A DNA stretch of 64,000 nucleotides from Echinicola vietnamensis DSM 17526 (GTDB taxonomy: Bacteria; Bacteroidota; Bacteroidia; Cytophagales; Cyclobacteriaceae). The stretch is taken from assembly GCF_000325705.1 (NCBI RefSeq), contig NC_019904.1, forward strand, positions 4,881,501-4,945,500. Direction: 5' to 3'. A program made the position numbers and the translations under genes. Positions 9,344-20,916 of this stretch are shown here, in pieces (the first letter of the stretch is position 1; every line of letters starts with the position of its first letter). A model generated the notes under the pieces. The model did not search any database, was not told the origin of the DNA, and saw only the letters and a program-made list of their open reading frames with translations.

Positions 9344-10441
9344 ATGAAAAAGAAAAACAGTTTGATCCTGGCCCTATTCCTCTTTGCCACAGGCATTTTG
9401 GTAAGCTGTCAGGATGGTGAAAACGGCAATAATTCCAATAAACCCAAAGCCAGGGGAGCCAGCGGAGAAATCCTATTGGTCATTGACTCCCTAAAGTACA
9501 AAGGTCCCGTGGGAGATGCCTTGAAAAATGTTTTTGAAGAGGACATCAAGGGCCTTGTCCGTCAAGAGACCCTATTTGACATGCGGAAAGTAGATCCTAG
9601 GTCCATGACTCGGATACTGAAAATGGCCTATAACATTGTCTATGTCACCACTTTCGACGACAAGAAGCCCGGCAGCCGCATGATCAGCAACCAGTTTAGT
9701 CCAGCATCCAAGGAAAAAGCCGCAGCGGATCCTTCTCTGTTCATGTTGAGGAACGAAGATGAATTTGCCCAAGGTCAGGAAGTGGTCTATCTTTTTGGAA
9801 ACAGCGAAGAAGAATTGATCAACAACCTGCGCAAAAACAAAAACAAACTTCAAAATCTCTTCGAAGTGAGGGAGAGAAACCGCTTAGGCGAAGCCATTTT
9901 GGCGCGTACCAGCGGCAAAGTACAATCCGAAGGAGAAGAAATTCTGGGCTTGGAGCTGACCGTTCCAGCCTCTTATCAATTTGTAAAAGAAGAGGAAAAC
10001 TTTCTTTGGGCCAGACAGCCCACGCCCACCACAGAGCGGGCAGACATCAGCCTGATCTTTTACCAGACCGATTATACTTCCGAAGAGCAGGTATTCCCAG
10101 AGAACATCATCAAGCTGCGGGATGAAATCCTGAAAACCCGTGTCTTTGGTGATCCTGAAAAGCCAAATTCCTATTTGGAAACGGAAAAGCAGATCGTCCC
10201 TGCCTTCAGAAACATGCAAATCGACGGCCATTATGCTATCGAAATGAGGGGACAATGGAAAACCCATTCCATCAGTATGGGCGGGTCTTTTGTGTCCTAC
10301 ACGGTAGTGGATGAAACCAATGGAAAACTCTATTATTTGGAAGGATTTTTATACTATCCAAATGAAACCCATAAAAAGGCCCTTCGGGAAATAGAAGCTA
10401 TCTTGATGGCCACCAAATTCCCAGAGGACACGCAAAATTAA
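9344..10441 (+). CDS. DUF4837 family lipoprotein
   Basis: A 365-residue protein with a lipobox (GILVSCQDG, acylated Cys near residue 22). The opening SGEILLVIDS and the segment AYNIVYVTTFDDKKPGS match what I remember of DUF4837, a Bacteroidota-specific lipoprotein family without a known function. A conserved-looking block toward the end (IEMRGQWKTHSISMGGSFVS) resembles a ligand-binding or LolA-like fold, but that is a guess. It is followed 20 bp later by the malic enzyme gene. Confidence 0.85.
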   Translation: MKKKNSLILALFLFATGILVSCQDGENGNNSNKPKARGASGEILLVIDSLKYKGPVGDALKNVFEEDIKGLVRQETLFDMRKVDPRSMTRILKMAYNIVYVTTFDDKKPGSRMISNQFSPASKEKAAADPSLFMLRNEDEFAQGQEVVYLFGNSEEELINNLRKNKNKLQNLFEVRERNRLGEAILARTSGKVQSEGEEILGLELTVPASYQFVKEEENFLWARQPTPTTERADISLIFYQTDYTSEEQVFPENIIKLRDEILKTRVFGDPEKPNSYLETEKQIVPAFRNMQIDGHYAIEMRGQWKTHSISMGGSFVSYTVVDETNGKLYYLEGFLYYPNETHKKALREIEAILMATKFPEDTQN

Positions 10442-10461
10442 ATCCAATATATAGCTTAACA

Positions 10462-12735
10462 ATGGCGATTAAAATCAGAAAAGAAGATGCTTTGGGTTAC
10501 CATTCCCAGGGCAGTCCGGGAAAAATCGAGGTCGTTCCGACAAAACCACTCTCCAGCCAGTTAGACCTGGCCTTAGCCTATTCACCTGGAGTGGCAGAAC
10601 CTTGTTTGGAAATCGCCAAGCAAAAAGAAAACGTTTACAAGTATACCGCAAAGGGCAACCTTGTGGCCGTAATTTCCAACGGCACCGCCGTTTTGGGACT
10701 GGGGGATATCGGCCCTGAGGCAGGTAAACCTGTCATGGAAGGAAAAGGAGTTCTTTTCAAAAAATTTGCGGGCATTGATGTTTTCGATATAGAAATCGAC
10801 GAAAAAGATCCCCAAAAGCTCATCCAGATCATAAAATCCCTCGAACCTACCTTTGGGGGAATCAACCTGGAGGACATCAAGGCCCCTGAGTGCTTTGAGA
10901 TCGAGCAGGCCCTCAAGCAACAGATGAAAATTCCTGTCATGCACGATGACCAGCATGGCACGGCCATCATCTCGGGAGCAGCTTTGCTAAATGCCCTTGA
11001 AATCGTCGGCAAAAAGATCGAGGAAATCCGCTTGGTCGTTTGTGGGGCCGGTGCCGCGGCAGTTTCCTGCACCCGTTTTTACATGTCCCTTGGGGTAAAA
11101 AGGGAAAACCTCGTCATGGTCGATATAGAAGGGGTCATCCGCTCCGATAGACCAGACCTCGATGATATTCGAAAAGAATTTTCCACTTCCAGGGAATCGC
11201 TTCACACCCTTTCTGATGCCATGAAAGGAGCAGACGTATTTTTAGGTCTTTCGGCAGGAAATATTGTTTCTCCTGAGCAAATCAAATCCATGGCCGAAAA
11301 CCCCATTGTTTTCGCCTTGGCCAATCCACATCCGGAGATCGACTACGACCTGGCCACCGCTACCCGGGAAGATCTTATCATGGCCACGGGCAGATCCGAT
11401 TTCCCCAACCAGGTAAACAATGTACTGGGCTTTCCATACATCTTCAGGGGAGCCCTTGACGTGAGGGCCACTGCCATCAACGAAGAAATGAAACTGGCCA
11501 CCGCCCATGCCATTGCCAAGCTGGCCAAGGAACCGGTTCCTGAGATCGTCAACAAAGCCTATGGAGATGACCAATTGGGTTTTGGCAGAAATTACCTGAT
11601 CCCTAAACCACTGGATCCAAGGCTGATCACCACCATCGCCCCTGCTGTAGCCAAAACGGCCATGGATACCGGTGTCGCCCAAACGGCGATAACCGACTGG
11701 GAAACCTACGAACTGGAACTTCAGGAGAGGATCGGCATCGATCAGCGTTTGATGTCCAGGGTCATTGCCCGTGCCAAGAAGCATCCAAAGCGGGTCGTAT
11801 TTGCAGAAGCCGACAACACCAAAATACTGAAAGCCGCTCAGCTCATCAACGACGAGCGTATCTGTGATCCCATCCTATTGGGCAATAGGGAAACCATTCT
11901 CAAGCTTATCGAGGAACATTCTCTGGACTTGAGCAATGTACCGATCATCGATCCCTATGAAGAGCCCGAAAGGCTGGAAAAATTCGGAAACCTTCTTTAC
12001 AATAAGCGCCAGCGTAAAGGGTTGACTCCTTTTGAAGCCCAGAAGCTGATGCGTGACCGGACCTATTTCGGTGCCATGATGGTGGAGACCGGAGAAGCCG
12101 ATGCCCTGATATCAGGCCTTACCAAGGACTATCCCAAAACCATCCTGCCCGCCCTGCACGTCATCGGTGTAAAAAAAGATGTGGATCGGGTCGCAGGGAT
12201 GTACATCATGAATTCGGACAAAGGCCCTTATTTCTTTGCCGACACCACCGTAAACGTGGATCCCACTGCGGACCAAATTGTGGAAATCATTGGACTGACC
12301 GCTGATGCCGTGAAGTTCTTTGACTTGGAGCCAAAGGTGGCCGTTCTCTCCTACTCCAACTTCGGTTCGGCAAAAGGAAACACGCCTACCAAGACGGCCC
12401 TGGCCACCGCCAAGGCCAAGGAAAAATTCCCGGACCTGATCATCGAAGGGGAAATGCAGGCCAATGTGGCCATCAATGAGGCCATTCAAAAGGAAAATTA
12501 TCCTTTCAGTGCCCTGGCCAATAAAAAAGCCAACACCCTGATCTTTCCCAACCTCAGTTCGGGGAACATTGCCTACAAACTGTTGGCCGAAATCGGCAAT
12601 GCCGAAGCCATCGGTCCGGTGCTATTGGGAATGAACAAACCTGTTCATATCCTGCAGCTGGGCAGTTCGATCCGGGAAATCATCAATATGGTAGCCATTG
12701 CAGTAGTGGATGCCCAAAGCCATGACAATATATGA
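10462..12735 (+). CDS. maeB: NADP-dependent malic enzyme with phosphotransacetylase-like C-terminus
   Basis: Oxidatively decarboxylates malate to pyruvate with reduction of NADP. The first about 430 residues form the malic enzyme part: the malic domain with [11 protein letters not shown] and [19 protein letters not shown], then the nucleotide-binding domain with [16 protein letters not shown]. The rest (about 430-757) is a phosphate acetyl/butyryl-transferase-like domain with [19 protein letters not shown] and [11 protein letters not shown], known in MaeB proteins to regulate or oligomerise the enzyme rather than act as Pta. The stop overlaps the ruvA start in an ATGA. Confidence 0.95.
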   Translation: MAIKIRKEDALGYHSQGSPGKIEVVPTKPLSSQLDLALAYSPGVAEPCLEIAKQKENVYKYTAKGNLVAVISNGTAVLGLGDIGPEAGKPVMEGKGVLFKKFAGIDVFDIEIDEKDPQKLIQIIKSLEPTFGGINLEDIKAPECFEIEQALKQQMKIPVMHDDQHGTAIISGAALLNALEIVGKKIEEIRLVVCGAGAAAVSCTRFYMSLGVKRENLVMVDIEGVIRSDRPDLDDIRKEFSTSRESLHTLSDAMKGADVFLGLSAGNIVSPEQIKSMAENPIVFALANPHPEIDYDLATATREDLIMATGRSDFPNQVNNVLGFPYIFRGALDVRATAINEEMKLATAHAIAKLAKEPVPEIVNKAYGDDQLGFGRNYLIPKPLDPRLITTIAPAVAKTAMDTGVAQTAITDWETYELELQERIGIDQRLMSRVIARAKKHPKRVVFAEADNTKILKAAQLINDERICDPILLGNRETILKLIEEHSLDLSNVPIIDPYEEPERLEKFGNLLYNKRQRKGLTPFEAQKLMRDRTYFGAMMVETGEADALISGLTKDYPKTILPALHVIGVKKDVDRVAGMYIMNSDKGPYFFADTTVNVDPTADQIVEIIGLTADAVKFFDLEPKVAVLSYSNFGSAKGNTPTKTALATAKAKEKFPDLIIEGEMQANVAINEAIQKENYPFSALANKKANTLIFPNLSSGNIAYKLLAEIGNAEAIGPVLLGMNKPVHILQLGSSIREIINMVAIAVVDAQSHDNI

Positions 12736-13331
12736 TTGATTATTTAAAAGGGAAACTGGTCTTCAAGGACCCTACTTTTGTAATTATTGACATAAATGGG
12801 GTCGGATATCATGTCAAAGTATCCTTAAACACCTATTCACAGATCAAGGATGAGGAGCACATCAAGCTCCTCACCCACCTTCACATCAAGGAAGACGCCC
12901 ACACGCTCTATGGGTTCAAGGAGGAAATGGAAAAGCGGTTGTTCCTTTTGCTGATTTCCATTTCGGGGGTCGGGCCTAACACCGGCTTGATGATCCTTTC
13001 TTCCCTTTCCGGAGGGGAGCTGGAGACGGCCATATCACAGGAAGATCATAAGACCATACAACGTGTCAAAGGCGTGGGGGCCAAAACTGCCCAGCGGATT
13101 GTGTTGGAACTTAAGGATAAGATCAACAAGGAAAACCTGGCCGAACCACAGGTGGTTTCTGGAGGGTTTATCCAACAGCAGCAACACCTCAAAGAAGAAG
13201 CTTTGCAAGCGTTGATCACGCTTGGATTTACCAAGGCCATGGCCGAAAAAAATATTGCATCGGTTTTGAAAAAAAGCGGCTCAGAAATTTCATTGGAAGA
13301 ATTAATTAAGGCATCTTTAAGGTCAACCTAA
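12732..13331 (+). CDS. ruvA: Holliday junction branch migration protein RuvA
   Basis: A 199-residue protein that binds four-way DNA junctions and recruits the RuvB motor. The N-terminal OB-like domain (1-65), the tandem helix-hairpin-helix region (ISGVGPNTGLMILS and RVKGVGAKTAQRIVLELKDK, about 76-130) and the C-terminal RuvB-binding helices (about 150-199) are all there. The start ATG overlaps the maeB stop (ATGA). sprA follows 12 bp later; ruvA next to sprA is, as I recall, a common arrangement in Bacteroidota. Confidence 0.96.
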   Translation: MIDYLKGKLVFKDPTFVIIDINGVGYHVKVSLNTYSQIKDEEHIKLLTHLHIKEDAHTLYGFKEEMEKRLFLLLISISGVGPNTGLMILSSLSGGELETAISQEDHKTIQRVKGVGAKTAQRIVLELKDKINKENLAEPQVVSGGFIQQQQHLKEEALQALITLGFTKAMAEKNIASVLKKSGSEISLEELIKASLRST

Positions 13332-13343
13332 TTACTAGGAAGT

Positions 13344-16300
13344 TTGACTATTGTTGGATCATATTTTTTAAAGAGCAGTAACTACCCAAAAAACTTTTCA
13401 GCAACACTATCGCTGTTGTTGGCAGTTTTTCTATTGTTTGGTTGGCAGGCTGCTCAAGCACAAGGCGTCTCTTCGGACAGTATTCCAAGCAAGCTGGATT
13501 CTCTTGAAGAGCGAAGGGCTCTGCCATCTTTTCTTTTATGGGACAATTACCGTACCAATCCCCTCTACCCCAATCAAAGTCCACTGGATTATCGGAGCTC
13601 CCCATTTTACAACCAGTCTCCCCAAGAGCAGCAAGTGGAAATCGAATTGGATTCCACGTTGCAATATCGGGTGTACGACCGGTTGGATTCCACCGATATC
13701 AATCCCGGTTACACCTTTGATTTTGAAGAGTTTTCCAAGATTCAGGAACTGAGGATGCGCCAGCAATATTGGCGTGACCGCTCCAAGGGCATGTACGGGG
13801 AAAGTGCCGTCAGCGGCCGGGGATTGATCCCTCCCATTACCATGAGCCCGACCTTTGACCGCCTCTTTGGGGGCAGTGATATCAATATCGTACCAACCGG
13901 CTATATCAACCTGGACTTTGGCGGCATTTTCAGGCGCATTGACAACCCATCCATTCCCATCCGCCAGCAGCAAAACGGTGGGTTTAACTTCGATCAGCAG
14001 ATCCAGATGAGCGTCAATGGCAATTTGGGAGAAAAGATGTCCATCAATGCCAACTTTGACAGCAACAATTCATTTGACTTTCAAAACCAGCTAAAGGTCG
14101 AATACAGGGGCTTTGAGGAAGATATCATCAAGAGCATCGAAATCGGAAATGTCAGCATGCCTGTCCAAAACAGCCTGATCCAAGGTTCCCAAAACCTCTT
14201 TGGGGTAAAGACCCAGCTTCAGTTTGGCAAGCTCTTTATGACCGCAGTGGCCTCCACTCAGCGGGGCCAACGGGATGAAATCGTCATTGAAGGCAACGGG
14301 CAGGGACGACCTTTCGAACTCAGGGCATCTGAATACGATGACAACAGGCACTTTTTCCTGGCCCACTTTTTCCGCGACAACTACGAACGCTGGCTTCGGG
14401 GACTTCCCCAGGTCCTTTCCGGCGTAAATGTCACCCGGGTAGAAGTCTATATTATGAACAGGGCAAACAATACCGAAACCCTTAGAAACTTTACGGCATT
14501 CATGGACCTTGGGGAAGGTGAAAGGATCTTTCGCCCGGGCAATCCCAATATCGGATCCGGCACCCCCGGGAGTCCGGCCTCCAATGATGCCAATGACCTC
14601 TTCGACAACCTGACCGCCAATCCCAACTTCCGCCCTTATGATCAGGCTTCCAACCAGATCGAAAGTGGCCTGGAACTGGTCAAAGGAACCGACTTCGTAC
14701 AGGTAAACGGGGCCAGAAAACTCGCTGAAAATGAATACACCTTTCACCGGGAACTTGGCTACCTAAGCCTGAACAGGAAAATCCTGAACGACGAAGTGGT
14801 GGCCGTTTCCTTTGAATACACCTATAATGGCCAAGCCTATAAGGTCGGGGAAATGTCTGAAGACTACCAAAACCGCCCAGAATCCGATGTGCTGTTCCTA
14901 AAGCTCCTGCGCCCTGCCCGGATCAATACCAACGTCCCCACTTGGGACCTGATGATGAAAAACGTCTACAGCTTCAATGCCAACCAAATCCAAAAGGAAG
15001 GCTTTCAGCTGCAGGTGATCTACCGGGATGACCGCACGGGATTGGATAACCCCAGTCTGCTAGAAGGCCAGCAGGTCAAGGATGTCCCCTTGATCCGGCT
15101 GATGGGGCTGGACAACCTCAATCCCCAGAATGATCCGGCTCCAGACGGGAATTTTGATTTTGTACCGGGCCTGACCATATTGCCCGAAAAGGGCATGTTG
15201 ATCTTTCCCAAGCTGGAACCCTTTGGCCAGACACTTGCCGACAATTTCCTGCCCAACGAAGAGAGTCTGAAGGATAAGTTTGTCTATGACACCCTCTACC
15301 GTACGACCAAGGCAGATGCTGAGCTGGTCACCCGGCTGAACAAATACTATATCAAAGGCAGTCTGACGGCAGGGTCCTCCTCGGAGATCATGCTTCCCGG
15401 ACTAAATATTTCCGAAGGATCCGTCATCGTGAATGCCGGCAATATTCCACTTACCGAAGGAGTTGACTACACGGTGGATTATAATATTGGCAGGGTGGTG
15501 ATCATCAATGAGGGAATTTTGGCCTCGGGCAAAAGAATCTCGATCAGCTTTGAAAAAGCGGATTTGGTCTCCTTTCAGACCAGAAGTCTCTTGGGGACGC
15601 GCTTCGACTATATCTTTAACGACAACTTGACCCTTGGCGGTACTTTCCTATACCTGAACGAGCGTCCAAACATCACCCGGATCAGTACTGGAAGCGAAAC
15701 CATCAAAAACAGCCTTTGGGGCTTGGACGTAAACTACAGCGAAAAATCCAGATGGCTGACCAAGCTGGCAGATGCCCTGCCCTTTACGGACACGAAAGAC
15801 GAATCATTGGTGACCTTCAGCGGTGAATTTGCCCACCTGATCCCCGGCACTTCCAACCAAGTGGACGGAGAAGGCGCTTCCTACATCGACGACTTCGAAA
15901 CCGCCGTCACGCCCTTCAGCCTGGGCGGCAGCCCCCAAAGCTGGAAGCTCTCTTCCACACCAAAGACCGAGGACAACCGGTTTGACATGAGCATGATGAC
16001 CGAAGACCAGCTGGGCAGTGCCTACCGAAGGGCCCGGCTCGCTTGGTACAATATTGACAATGTATTTTATAGGCGCAGTGGCCAAGGAGTGCCGGAAAAC
16101 ATTACCGACGAAGACCGCCAAAACTACTATGTAAAGTCCTTCTCGCCCCAGGAAATCTTTGAAGGCCGCGATCAGGATGCCATCGTCCTGCCGGAGCCCT
16201 TATTTGACCTGGCATACTATCCTTCCGAAAGGGGCATGTACAACTATAATCCCAACTTGAACAACGAAGGACTCCTCCCCAATCCCGAGGACAATTATGG

Positions 16301-19300
16301 CGGGATCTCCAGGGTCATCACCTCGGATGTGGATTTTGATCGTACCAATATTGAATACATCGAATTTTGGATGCTGGATCCCTTTATTTCAGGCCCCAAT
16401 GGCCGGGTGCTGGACGGTGTCTTTAACGAAAACAATACGACCGGGGGAAAATTGGTCTTTAACTTGGGTGAAATCTCCGAAGACGTCATGAAAGATGGGC
16501 GTCAGGCATTTGAGAACGGCCTTCCGAAGGATGGTGACCCTTCGGAAACCACAGAAAATGAGTGGGGCCGCGTCACCAACCAGCAATACCTGACGCCAGG
16601 GTTTGACAATTCTCCTGAATCCCGTGCCTTTCAGGATGTAGGCCTGGATGGACTGAGCAGTGAGCAAGAAGTGGATTACTTCCAGGACCGATTCCTGAGC
16701 CGGTTAAACGTCAACGCTGATGCATATGCGCGAATCGAAGCTGATCCATCCGGAGATACCTTCCAATATTACCTCGGAGATGAACTTGACCAGCAAAACA
16801 TAAAGATCCAGGAGCGGTACAAGTATTTCAATGGCATGGAAAACAACACGCCCATTTCGGCCAATTCCAACCAAGCTTATACGGCCTCAGGCTCTAACAA
16901 ACCTGATAATGAAGACCTTAATGGTGACAACACCATAAACGAGGTCGAAAACTACTACGAGTACGAAATCGACCTCGAACCGGGAGGGCTGGAAGTCGGA
17001 AGAAACCACGTGGTCGGAAAATCCACAAGGAATGTCAACGGGCAAGACATTACTTGGTACCAATTCCGTATCCCTGTCCGGCAACCAGACAAGGTACAGG
17101 GAGATATTTCTGGCTTCAAGTCCCTCCGATTTATCCGTACCTACCTCACCGACTTCGAGCAGCCCGTGGTATTGAGGATGGCGCAGTTCCGGATGGTCGG
17201 CAGCCAATGGCGTACCTTCCGCGAGTCACTTTATGAGCGAGGGCTTTTTGAAGTACCCGAGCCCGATGTGTCCAACATGACCGTGGGCGTCGTCAACATC
17301 GAGGAAAATGGCCAAGGAAATTCCCGGCAAAGTCCCTACGTGCTTCCTCCGGGAATCAACCGTGACCGGGACAATACTTCCACAGTAGAGCGACAGCTCA
17401 ATGAACAGTCGCTCAGCTTGTGCATAGACAACCTGCAAAGCCGTGATGCCAGGGCGGTGTTCAAAAACAGTAACCTGGATTTGGTACAGTATGGAAGGCT
17501 CAAAATGTTTTTCCATGCGGACAGTGAGGATGCTCTTGATGGTGAACTGACGGCTTTCTTAAGGCTCGGCACCGATTATACGGACAATTATTACGAGATC
17601 GAAGTACCGCTAAACATTACACCAAAAGGAACCCGCGATCCCAACCAAATCTGGCCAAGTGCCAATGAAATAGACATCGCCATTGAGGAGATCGTCGGGG
17701 TGAAATCTGCCAGGGACAATAGCCAGCACCCCCAAAACCTCCCCTATACCGAACAGATCCGCCAATATAATGTAACGGTGGTGGGACGGCCGGAACTGAA
17801 TTATGTCCAAGGGCTGATGATCGGTGTCCGAAACCCTGCATCTACCGGAAGTGCCAGCAAATCGATCTGTGTATGGGCCAATGAACTGAGAGTGGTTGAC
17901 TTCAACAAGTCCAACGGGTGGGCGGCCAATGCGCGGCTGAATGCCAAAATCGCCGATGTGGCCACCATTTCCAGTAGTATCCGTCATAATACCTTTGGCT
18001 TTGGCGGATTGGAAACGCGACTTTCCGAAAGATCTCGGGAATCCACCACCCGGTATGATGTTTCGGCAAATGTCCAAGTGGACAGGATACTTCCTGAAGG
18101 CCTCAATGTCAGCATTCCGATGTATGTCAGCATGGAAAACAGCACGACCAAACCACAGTTCGATCCGCTAAACCCGGATGTTCCCTTTGAATTGGCCCTG
18201 CGTAAATTCCGGACCAATTCGGAGCGGGAAGCCTATCGCGACCTGGTGCTCGACCAAGTGAAACGCCGAAACATCAGTTTCTCAAATGTGCGAAAACTGC
18301 CCAATGAAAAGAAGCAAAAAAACCACCTATACGATCTGTCAAACTTCTCATTTTCCTACGCCTATGGCCTGGTAAAACAGAGTAATATCAACACCGAGGA
18401 TTATACCTATGAATCCTATCGGGGCAATATTTCCTATAATTATGCGCCCAATCCTGTCGTCGTGGAACCGTTTAAAAACTGGGGGATTTTCAGTAGTCCC
18501 TACCTTCAACTGATGCGGGATTTCAATCTCAACCTTGCGCCGAGCCAGATCACCGCAAGCTTGGACGTGGACCGAAAATTCATGCGTACCCAATACCGCA
18601 ATGACCAATTGACCACCGAGGGAGTGGATCCGCTCTTCCAAAAGAGCTTCTACATCAACCGCTTTTTTGGCCTTAATTGGGACCTAACCAAGAACTTGAG
18701 CTTTGACTACCGGGCCAGTGTCAATGCCATTGTGGACGAACCCGAAGGAGACCTCGATACGGAAACCAAACAAGATTCGGTCAAAAGCAACGTCAAAAAA
18801 CTGGGTCGCCCCACGAATTACAACCATTCCTTCATTGCCAACTACACGTTGCCGCTGGACAAGGTGCCGGCACTGGATTGGATAAGTGCAGATTTCAGGT
18901 ATGAAGCCACTTACAGCTGGCTTACAGGGTCCATCGGCCAGCGCGACACGTTGGGGAATGTCATCCAAAACACCAGAAACAGGACACTAAACGGAAAGCT
19001 GGACTTTGTGAGCCTTTATAACAAATCCGCCAAACTACGTGCCCTGAACGCTCCAAAGCGGCCAAGTATTCCTGGCCAGAGGGGAAATCAGCAGGACAGC
19101 ATCATCACGGATGGCTTTGGCAACGGCCTGCTTAAATTTGCCATGATGCTCAAAGAAATCTCAGGACAATACTCCATTACCGAGGGCACCTTTTTACCTG
19201 GATATATGGAAAATACAGGGCTTTTTGGACTGGACAGGAGCTTTATGAACCCAGGTCTTGGCTTTTTATTTGGCAGTCAAAATGCCAGCATCCGGCATGA

Positions 19301-20480
19301 CCTGGCCGACAGGGGCGTCATGGCGCCCAGCTCGGAGCTCACCCAGGCCTTCAGGCAAAACCAAGTAAAAAACCTGCAGATTCAAGCCATGTTGGAACCG
19401 ACGCGGGATTTCAGGATCACCTTGGACATGAGGAAAAGGGAAACGGGCCAGTACAGCGAAATTTTCCGGAAGGAAAGTGGTACCGATAGCGACTACCTCT
19501 CGGTAAATCCAAACCGGCTGGGAGCCTATAACATTACCTATAACATGATCAAGACCACCTTTGCCAAGGATGATGCCGATAACAACTCCCCCCTATTCGA
19601 TGATTTTGAGTCCTACCGGTCCGTCATCAAGGGACGACTCGATGCGATCAATCCCGGAGGAGAATACAATATCAACGGTCAAGATGTATTGGTGCCGGCG
19701 TTTTTGGCAGCCTATAGTGGCAAATCCCCACAAGAAATCTCTCTAAACCCATTTCCAAAGTTTCCTTTGCCCAATTGGCGAGTGGAATATCGTGGACTTT
19801 CTAGATTGTCATGGTTTGAGGAAAACTTCAGTTCCATTAACCTGACGCATAACTATACTTCCACTTATGATGTCAGCAACTTCTCTTCTTCCTTGCTGTA
19901 CCAAAACGGCCTAGAGCTGTACAACAAACTTGAAAATTATCCTGCGGCCAGCATGACCGATGAATATGGCAGTTATATTCCGGTATTTATCCTTAACCAG
20001 GTGGTGCTTTCCGAGCGGTTTGGCCCTTTCTTGGGCGTGGACATCCTGACCAAAAACAGGATGAACATATCCTTTGAGTTCAATAAGGAAAGGGCGATAG
20101 GACTGAACTTCTCCAACGCCCAGGTGACCGAACAGAAAAGTAAGGATTTCAGGTTTGAGCTGGGCTACACCAAATCCGGAGTCAAGATACCGTTCAAAAT
20201 TCAAGGACAACAGGAAATACTGGACAATGACCTTGAAATAAGGGTCAGCACCAGTATCGTGGACACCCAAACCCTCCAACGGAAACTGGAGGAAGGCAGC
20301 ACCATTACCAATGGCAATGTCAACTTACAGATAAGGCCAAGCCTAGGCTATATCATCAACCAAAACCTAAAAATCACCTTCTACTTTGACAGGACCGTAA
20401 ATGATCCACGGATTACCACGGCCTATCGAAGAAGTTCCACCGCTTTTGGAGGCCAATTGCGATTTAATTTGGGCCAATAG
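13344..20480 (+). CDS. sprA: SprA/Sov, outer-membrane translocon of type IX secretion
   Basis: A 2378-residue outer-membrane protein, the very large beta-barrel through which type IX secretion substrates cross the outer membrane, needed for gliding and secreted enzymes in many Bacteroidota. It has an N-terminal signal (LSLLLAVFLLFGWQAAQAQG), repeated beta-strand segments, family-typical blocks such as GRGLIPPITMSPTFDRLFGG and VDGEGASYIDDFETA, and a C-terminal barrel ending in LRFNLGQ. The listed start is a TTG at 13344, 12 bp after ruvA; a slightly later start is possible. No internal frame break is seen over 7.1 kb. Confidence 0.95.
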   Translation: MTIVGSYFLKSSNYPKNFSATLSLLLAVFLLFGWQAAQAQGVSSDSIPSKLDSLEERRALPSFLLWDNYRTNPLYPNQSPLDYRSSPFYNQSPQEQQVEIELDSTLQYRVYDRLDSTDINPGYTFDFEEFSKIQELRMRQQYWRDRSKGMYGESAVSGRGLIPPITMSPTFDRLFGGSDINIVPTGYINLDFGGIFRRIDNPSIPIRQQQNGGFNFDQQIQMSVNGNLGEKMSINANFDSNNSFDFQNQLKVEYRGFEEDIIKSIEIGNVSMPVQNSLIQGSQNLFGVKTQLQFGKLFMTAVASTQRGQRDEIVIEGNGQGRPFELRASEYDDNRHFFLAHFFRDNYERWLRGLPQVLSGVNVTRVEVYIMNRANNTETLRNFTAFMDLGEGERIFRPGNPNIGSGTPGSPASNDANDLFDNLTANPNFRPYDQASNQIESGLELVKGTDFVQVNGARKLAENEYTFHRELGYLSLNRKILNDEVVAVSFEYTYNGQAYKVGEMSEDYQNRPESDVLFLKLLRPARINTNVPTWDLMMKNVYSFNANQIQKEGFQLQVIYRDDRTGLDNPSLLEGQQVKDVPLIRLMGLDNLNPQNDPAPDGNFDFVPGLTILPEKGMLIFPKLEPFGQTLADNFLPNEESLKDKFVYDTLYRTTKADAELVTRLNKYYIKGSLTAGSSSEIMLPGLNISEGSVIVNAGNIPLTEGVDYTVDYNIGRVVIINEGILASGKRISISFEKADLVSFQTRSLLGTRFDYIFNDNLTLGGTFLYLNERPNITRISTGSETIKNSLWGLDVNYSEKSRWLTKLADALPFTDTKDESLVTFSGEFAHLIPGTSNQVDGEGASYIDDFETAVTPFSLGGSPQSWKLSSTPKTEDNRFDMSMMTEDQLGSAYRRARLAWYNIDNVFYRRSGQGVPENITDEDRQNYYVKSFSPQEIFEGRDQDAIVLPEPLFDLAYYPSERGMYNYNPNLNNEGLLPNPEDNYGGISRVITSDVDFDRTNIEYIEFWMLDPFISGPNGRVLDGVFNENNTTGGKLVFNLGEISEDVMKDGRQAFENGLPKDGDPSETTENEWGRVTNQQYLTPGFDNSPESRAFQDVGLDGLSSEQEVDYFQDRFLSRLNVNADAYARIEADPSGDTFQYYLGDELDQQNIKIQERYKYFNGMENNTPISANSNQAYTASGSNKPDNEDLNGDNTINEVENYYEYEIDLEPGGLEVGRNHVVGKSTRNVNGQDITWYQFRIPVRQPDKVQGDISGFKSLRFIRTYLTDFEQPVVLRMAQFRMVGSQWRTFRESLYERGLFEVPEPDVSNMTVGVVNIEENGQGNSRQSPYVLPPGINRDRDNTSTVERQLNEQSLSLCIDNLQSRDARAVFKNSNLDLVQYGRLKMFFHADSEDALDGELTAFLRLGTDYTDNYYEIEVPLNITPKGTRDPNQIWPSANEIDIAIEEIVGVKSARDNSQHPQNLPYTEQIRQYNVTVVGRPELNYVQGLMIGVRNPASTGSASKSICVWANELRVVDFNKSNGWAANARLNAKIADVATISSSIRHNTFGFGGLETRLSERSRESTTRYDVSANVQVDRILPEGLNVSIPMYVSMENSTTKPQFDPLNPDVPFELALRKFRTNSEREAYRDLVLDQVKRRNISFSNVRKLPNEKKQKNHLYDLSNFSFSYAYGLVKQSNINTEDYTYESYRGNISYNYAPNPVVVEPFKNWGIFSSPYLQLMRDFNLNLAPSQITASLDVDRKFMRTQYRNDQLTTEGVDPLFQKSFYINRFFGLNWDLTKNLSFDYRASVNAIVDEPEGDLDTETKQDSVKSNVKKLGRPTNYNHSFIANYTLPLDKVPALDWISADFRYEATYSWLTGSIGQRDTLGNVIQNTRNRTLNGKLDFVSLYNKSAKLRALNAPKRPSIPGQRGNQQDSIITDGFGNGLLKFAMMLKEISGQYSITEGTFLPGYMENTGLFGLDRSFMNPGLGFLFGSQNASIRHDLADRGVMAPSSELTQAFRQNQVKNLQIQAMLEPTRDFRITLDMRKRETGQYSEIFRKESGTDSDYLSVNPNRLGAYNITYNMIKTTFAKDDADNNSPLFDDFESYRSVIKGRLDAINPGGEYNINGQDVLVPAFLAAYSGKSPQEISLNPFPKFPLPNWRVEYRGLSRLSWFEENFSSINLTHNYTSTYDVSNFSSSLLYQNGLELYNKLENYPAASMTDEYGSYIPVFILNQVVLSERFGPFLGVDILTKNRMNISFEFNKERAIGLNFSNAQVTEQKSKDFRFELGYTKSGVKIPFKIQGQQEILDNDLEIRVSTSIVDTQTLQRKLEEGSTITNGNVNLQIRPSLGYIINQNLKITFYFDRTVNDPRITTAYRRSSTAFGGQLRFNLGQ

Positions 20481-20504
20481 GTTTTATGATTTGTCGAAAG
20501 CTTG

Positions 20505-20512
20505 TATTTTTG
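20505..20512 (+). promoter_or_regulatory. Possible -7 element before gcvH
   Basis: TATTTTTG matches TAnnTTTG and lies 26 nt before the gcvH ATG. No TTTG sits at the right distance upstream, so only half of the promoter is visible. Confidence 0.3.
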
Positions 20513-20538
20513 GCTTTACTTAATCCTAAATATAACAT

Positions 20539-20916
20539 ATGGACTTCCCTAAAGACTTAAAGTACACAAAAGACCACGAGTGGGTAAAAATCGAAGGCGA
20601 AACCGCTACCATTGGCATTACGGAATTTGCCCAAAGAGAATTGGGTGATATCGTTTACGTGGAAGTAGAAACTGTCGGTGAAACTATTGAGACCGGAGAA
20701 GTGTTCGGTACAGTAGAGGCGGTAAAAACCGTATCGGACCTATTCATGCCTTTAAATGGTGAAATCACTGAATTCAATGAAGAGCTGGAAGGTTCTCCTG
20801 AGCTGGTCAATGATTCACCTTATGAAGACGGTTGGATGATCAAGGTCAAATTGGAAGGAGCACTTCCTGACGACCTCCTGTCCGCCGAAGCTTACGCCGA
20901 ACTGGTTGGTGAATAA
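20539..20916 (+). CDS. gcvH: Glycine cleavage system H protein
   Basis: The lipoyl carrier of the glycine cleavage system, which shuttles the aminomethyl group between the P, T and L proteins. It has 125 residues, the usual size. The lipoylated lysine is Lys63 in [13 protein letters not shown], and the fold signatures HEWVKIEG and [18 protein letters not shown] are intact. The other gcv genes are not nearby. It overlaps the VanZ-like gene by 11 bp. Confidence 0.97.
   Translation: MDFPKDLKYTKDHEWVKIEGETATIGITEFAQRELGDIVYVEVETVGETIETGEVFGTVEAVKTVSDLFMPLNGEITEFNEELEGSPELVNDSPYEDGWMIKVKLEGALPDDLLSAEAYAELVGE

Noticed and set aside
13344..20480. Many frames of 60-220 codons on both strands inside sprA
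   Set aside because: Shadows of the long, G/C-richer sprA coding sequence; none has a coherent domain.
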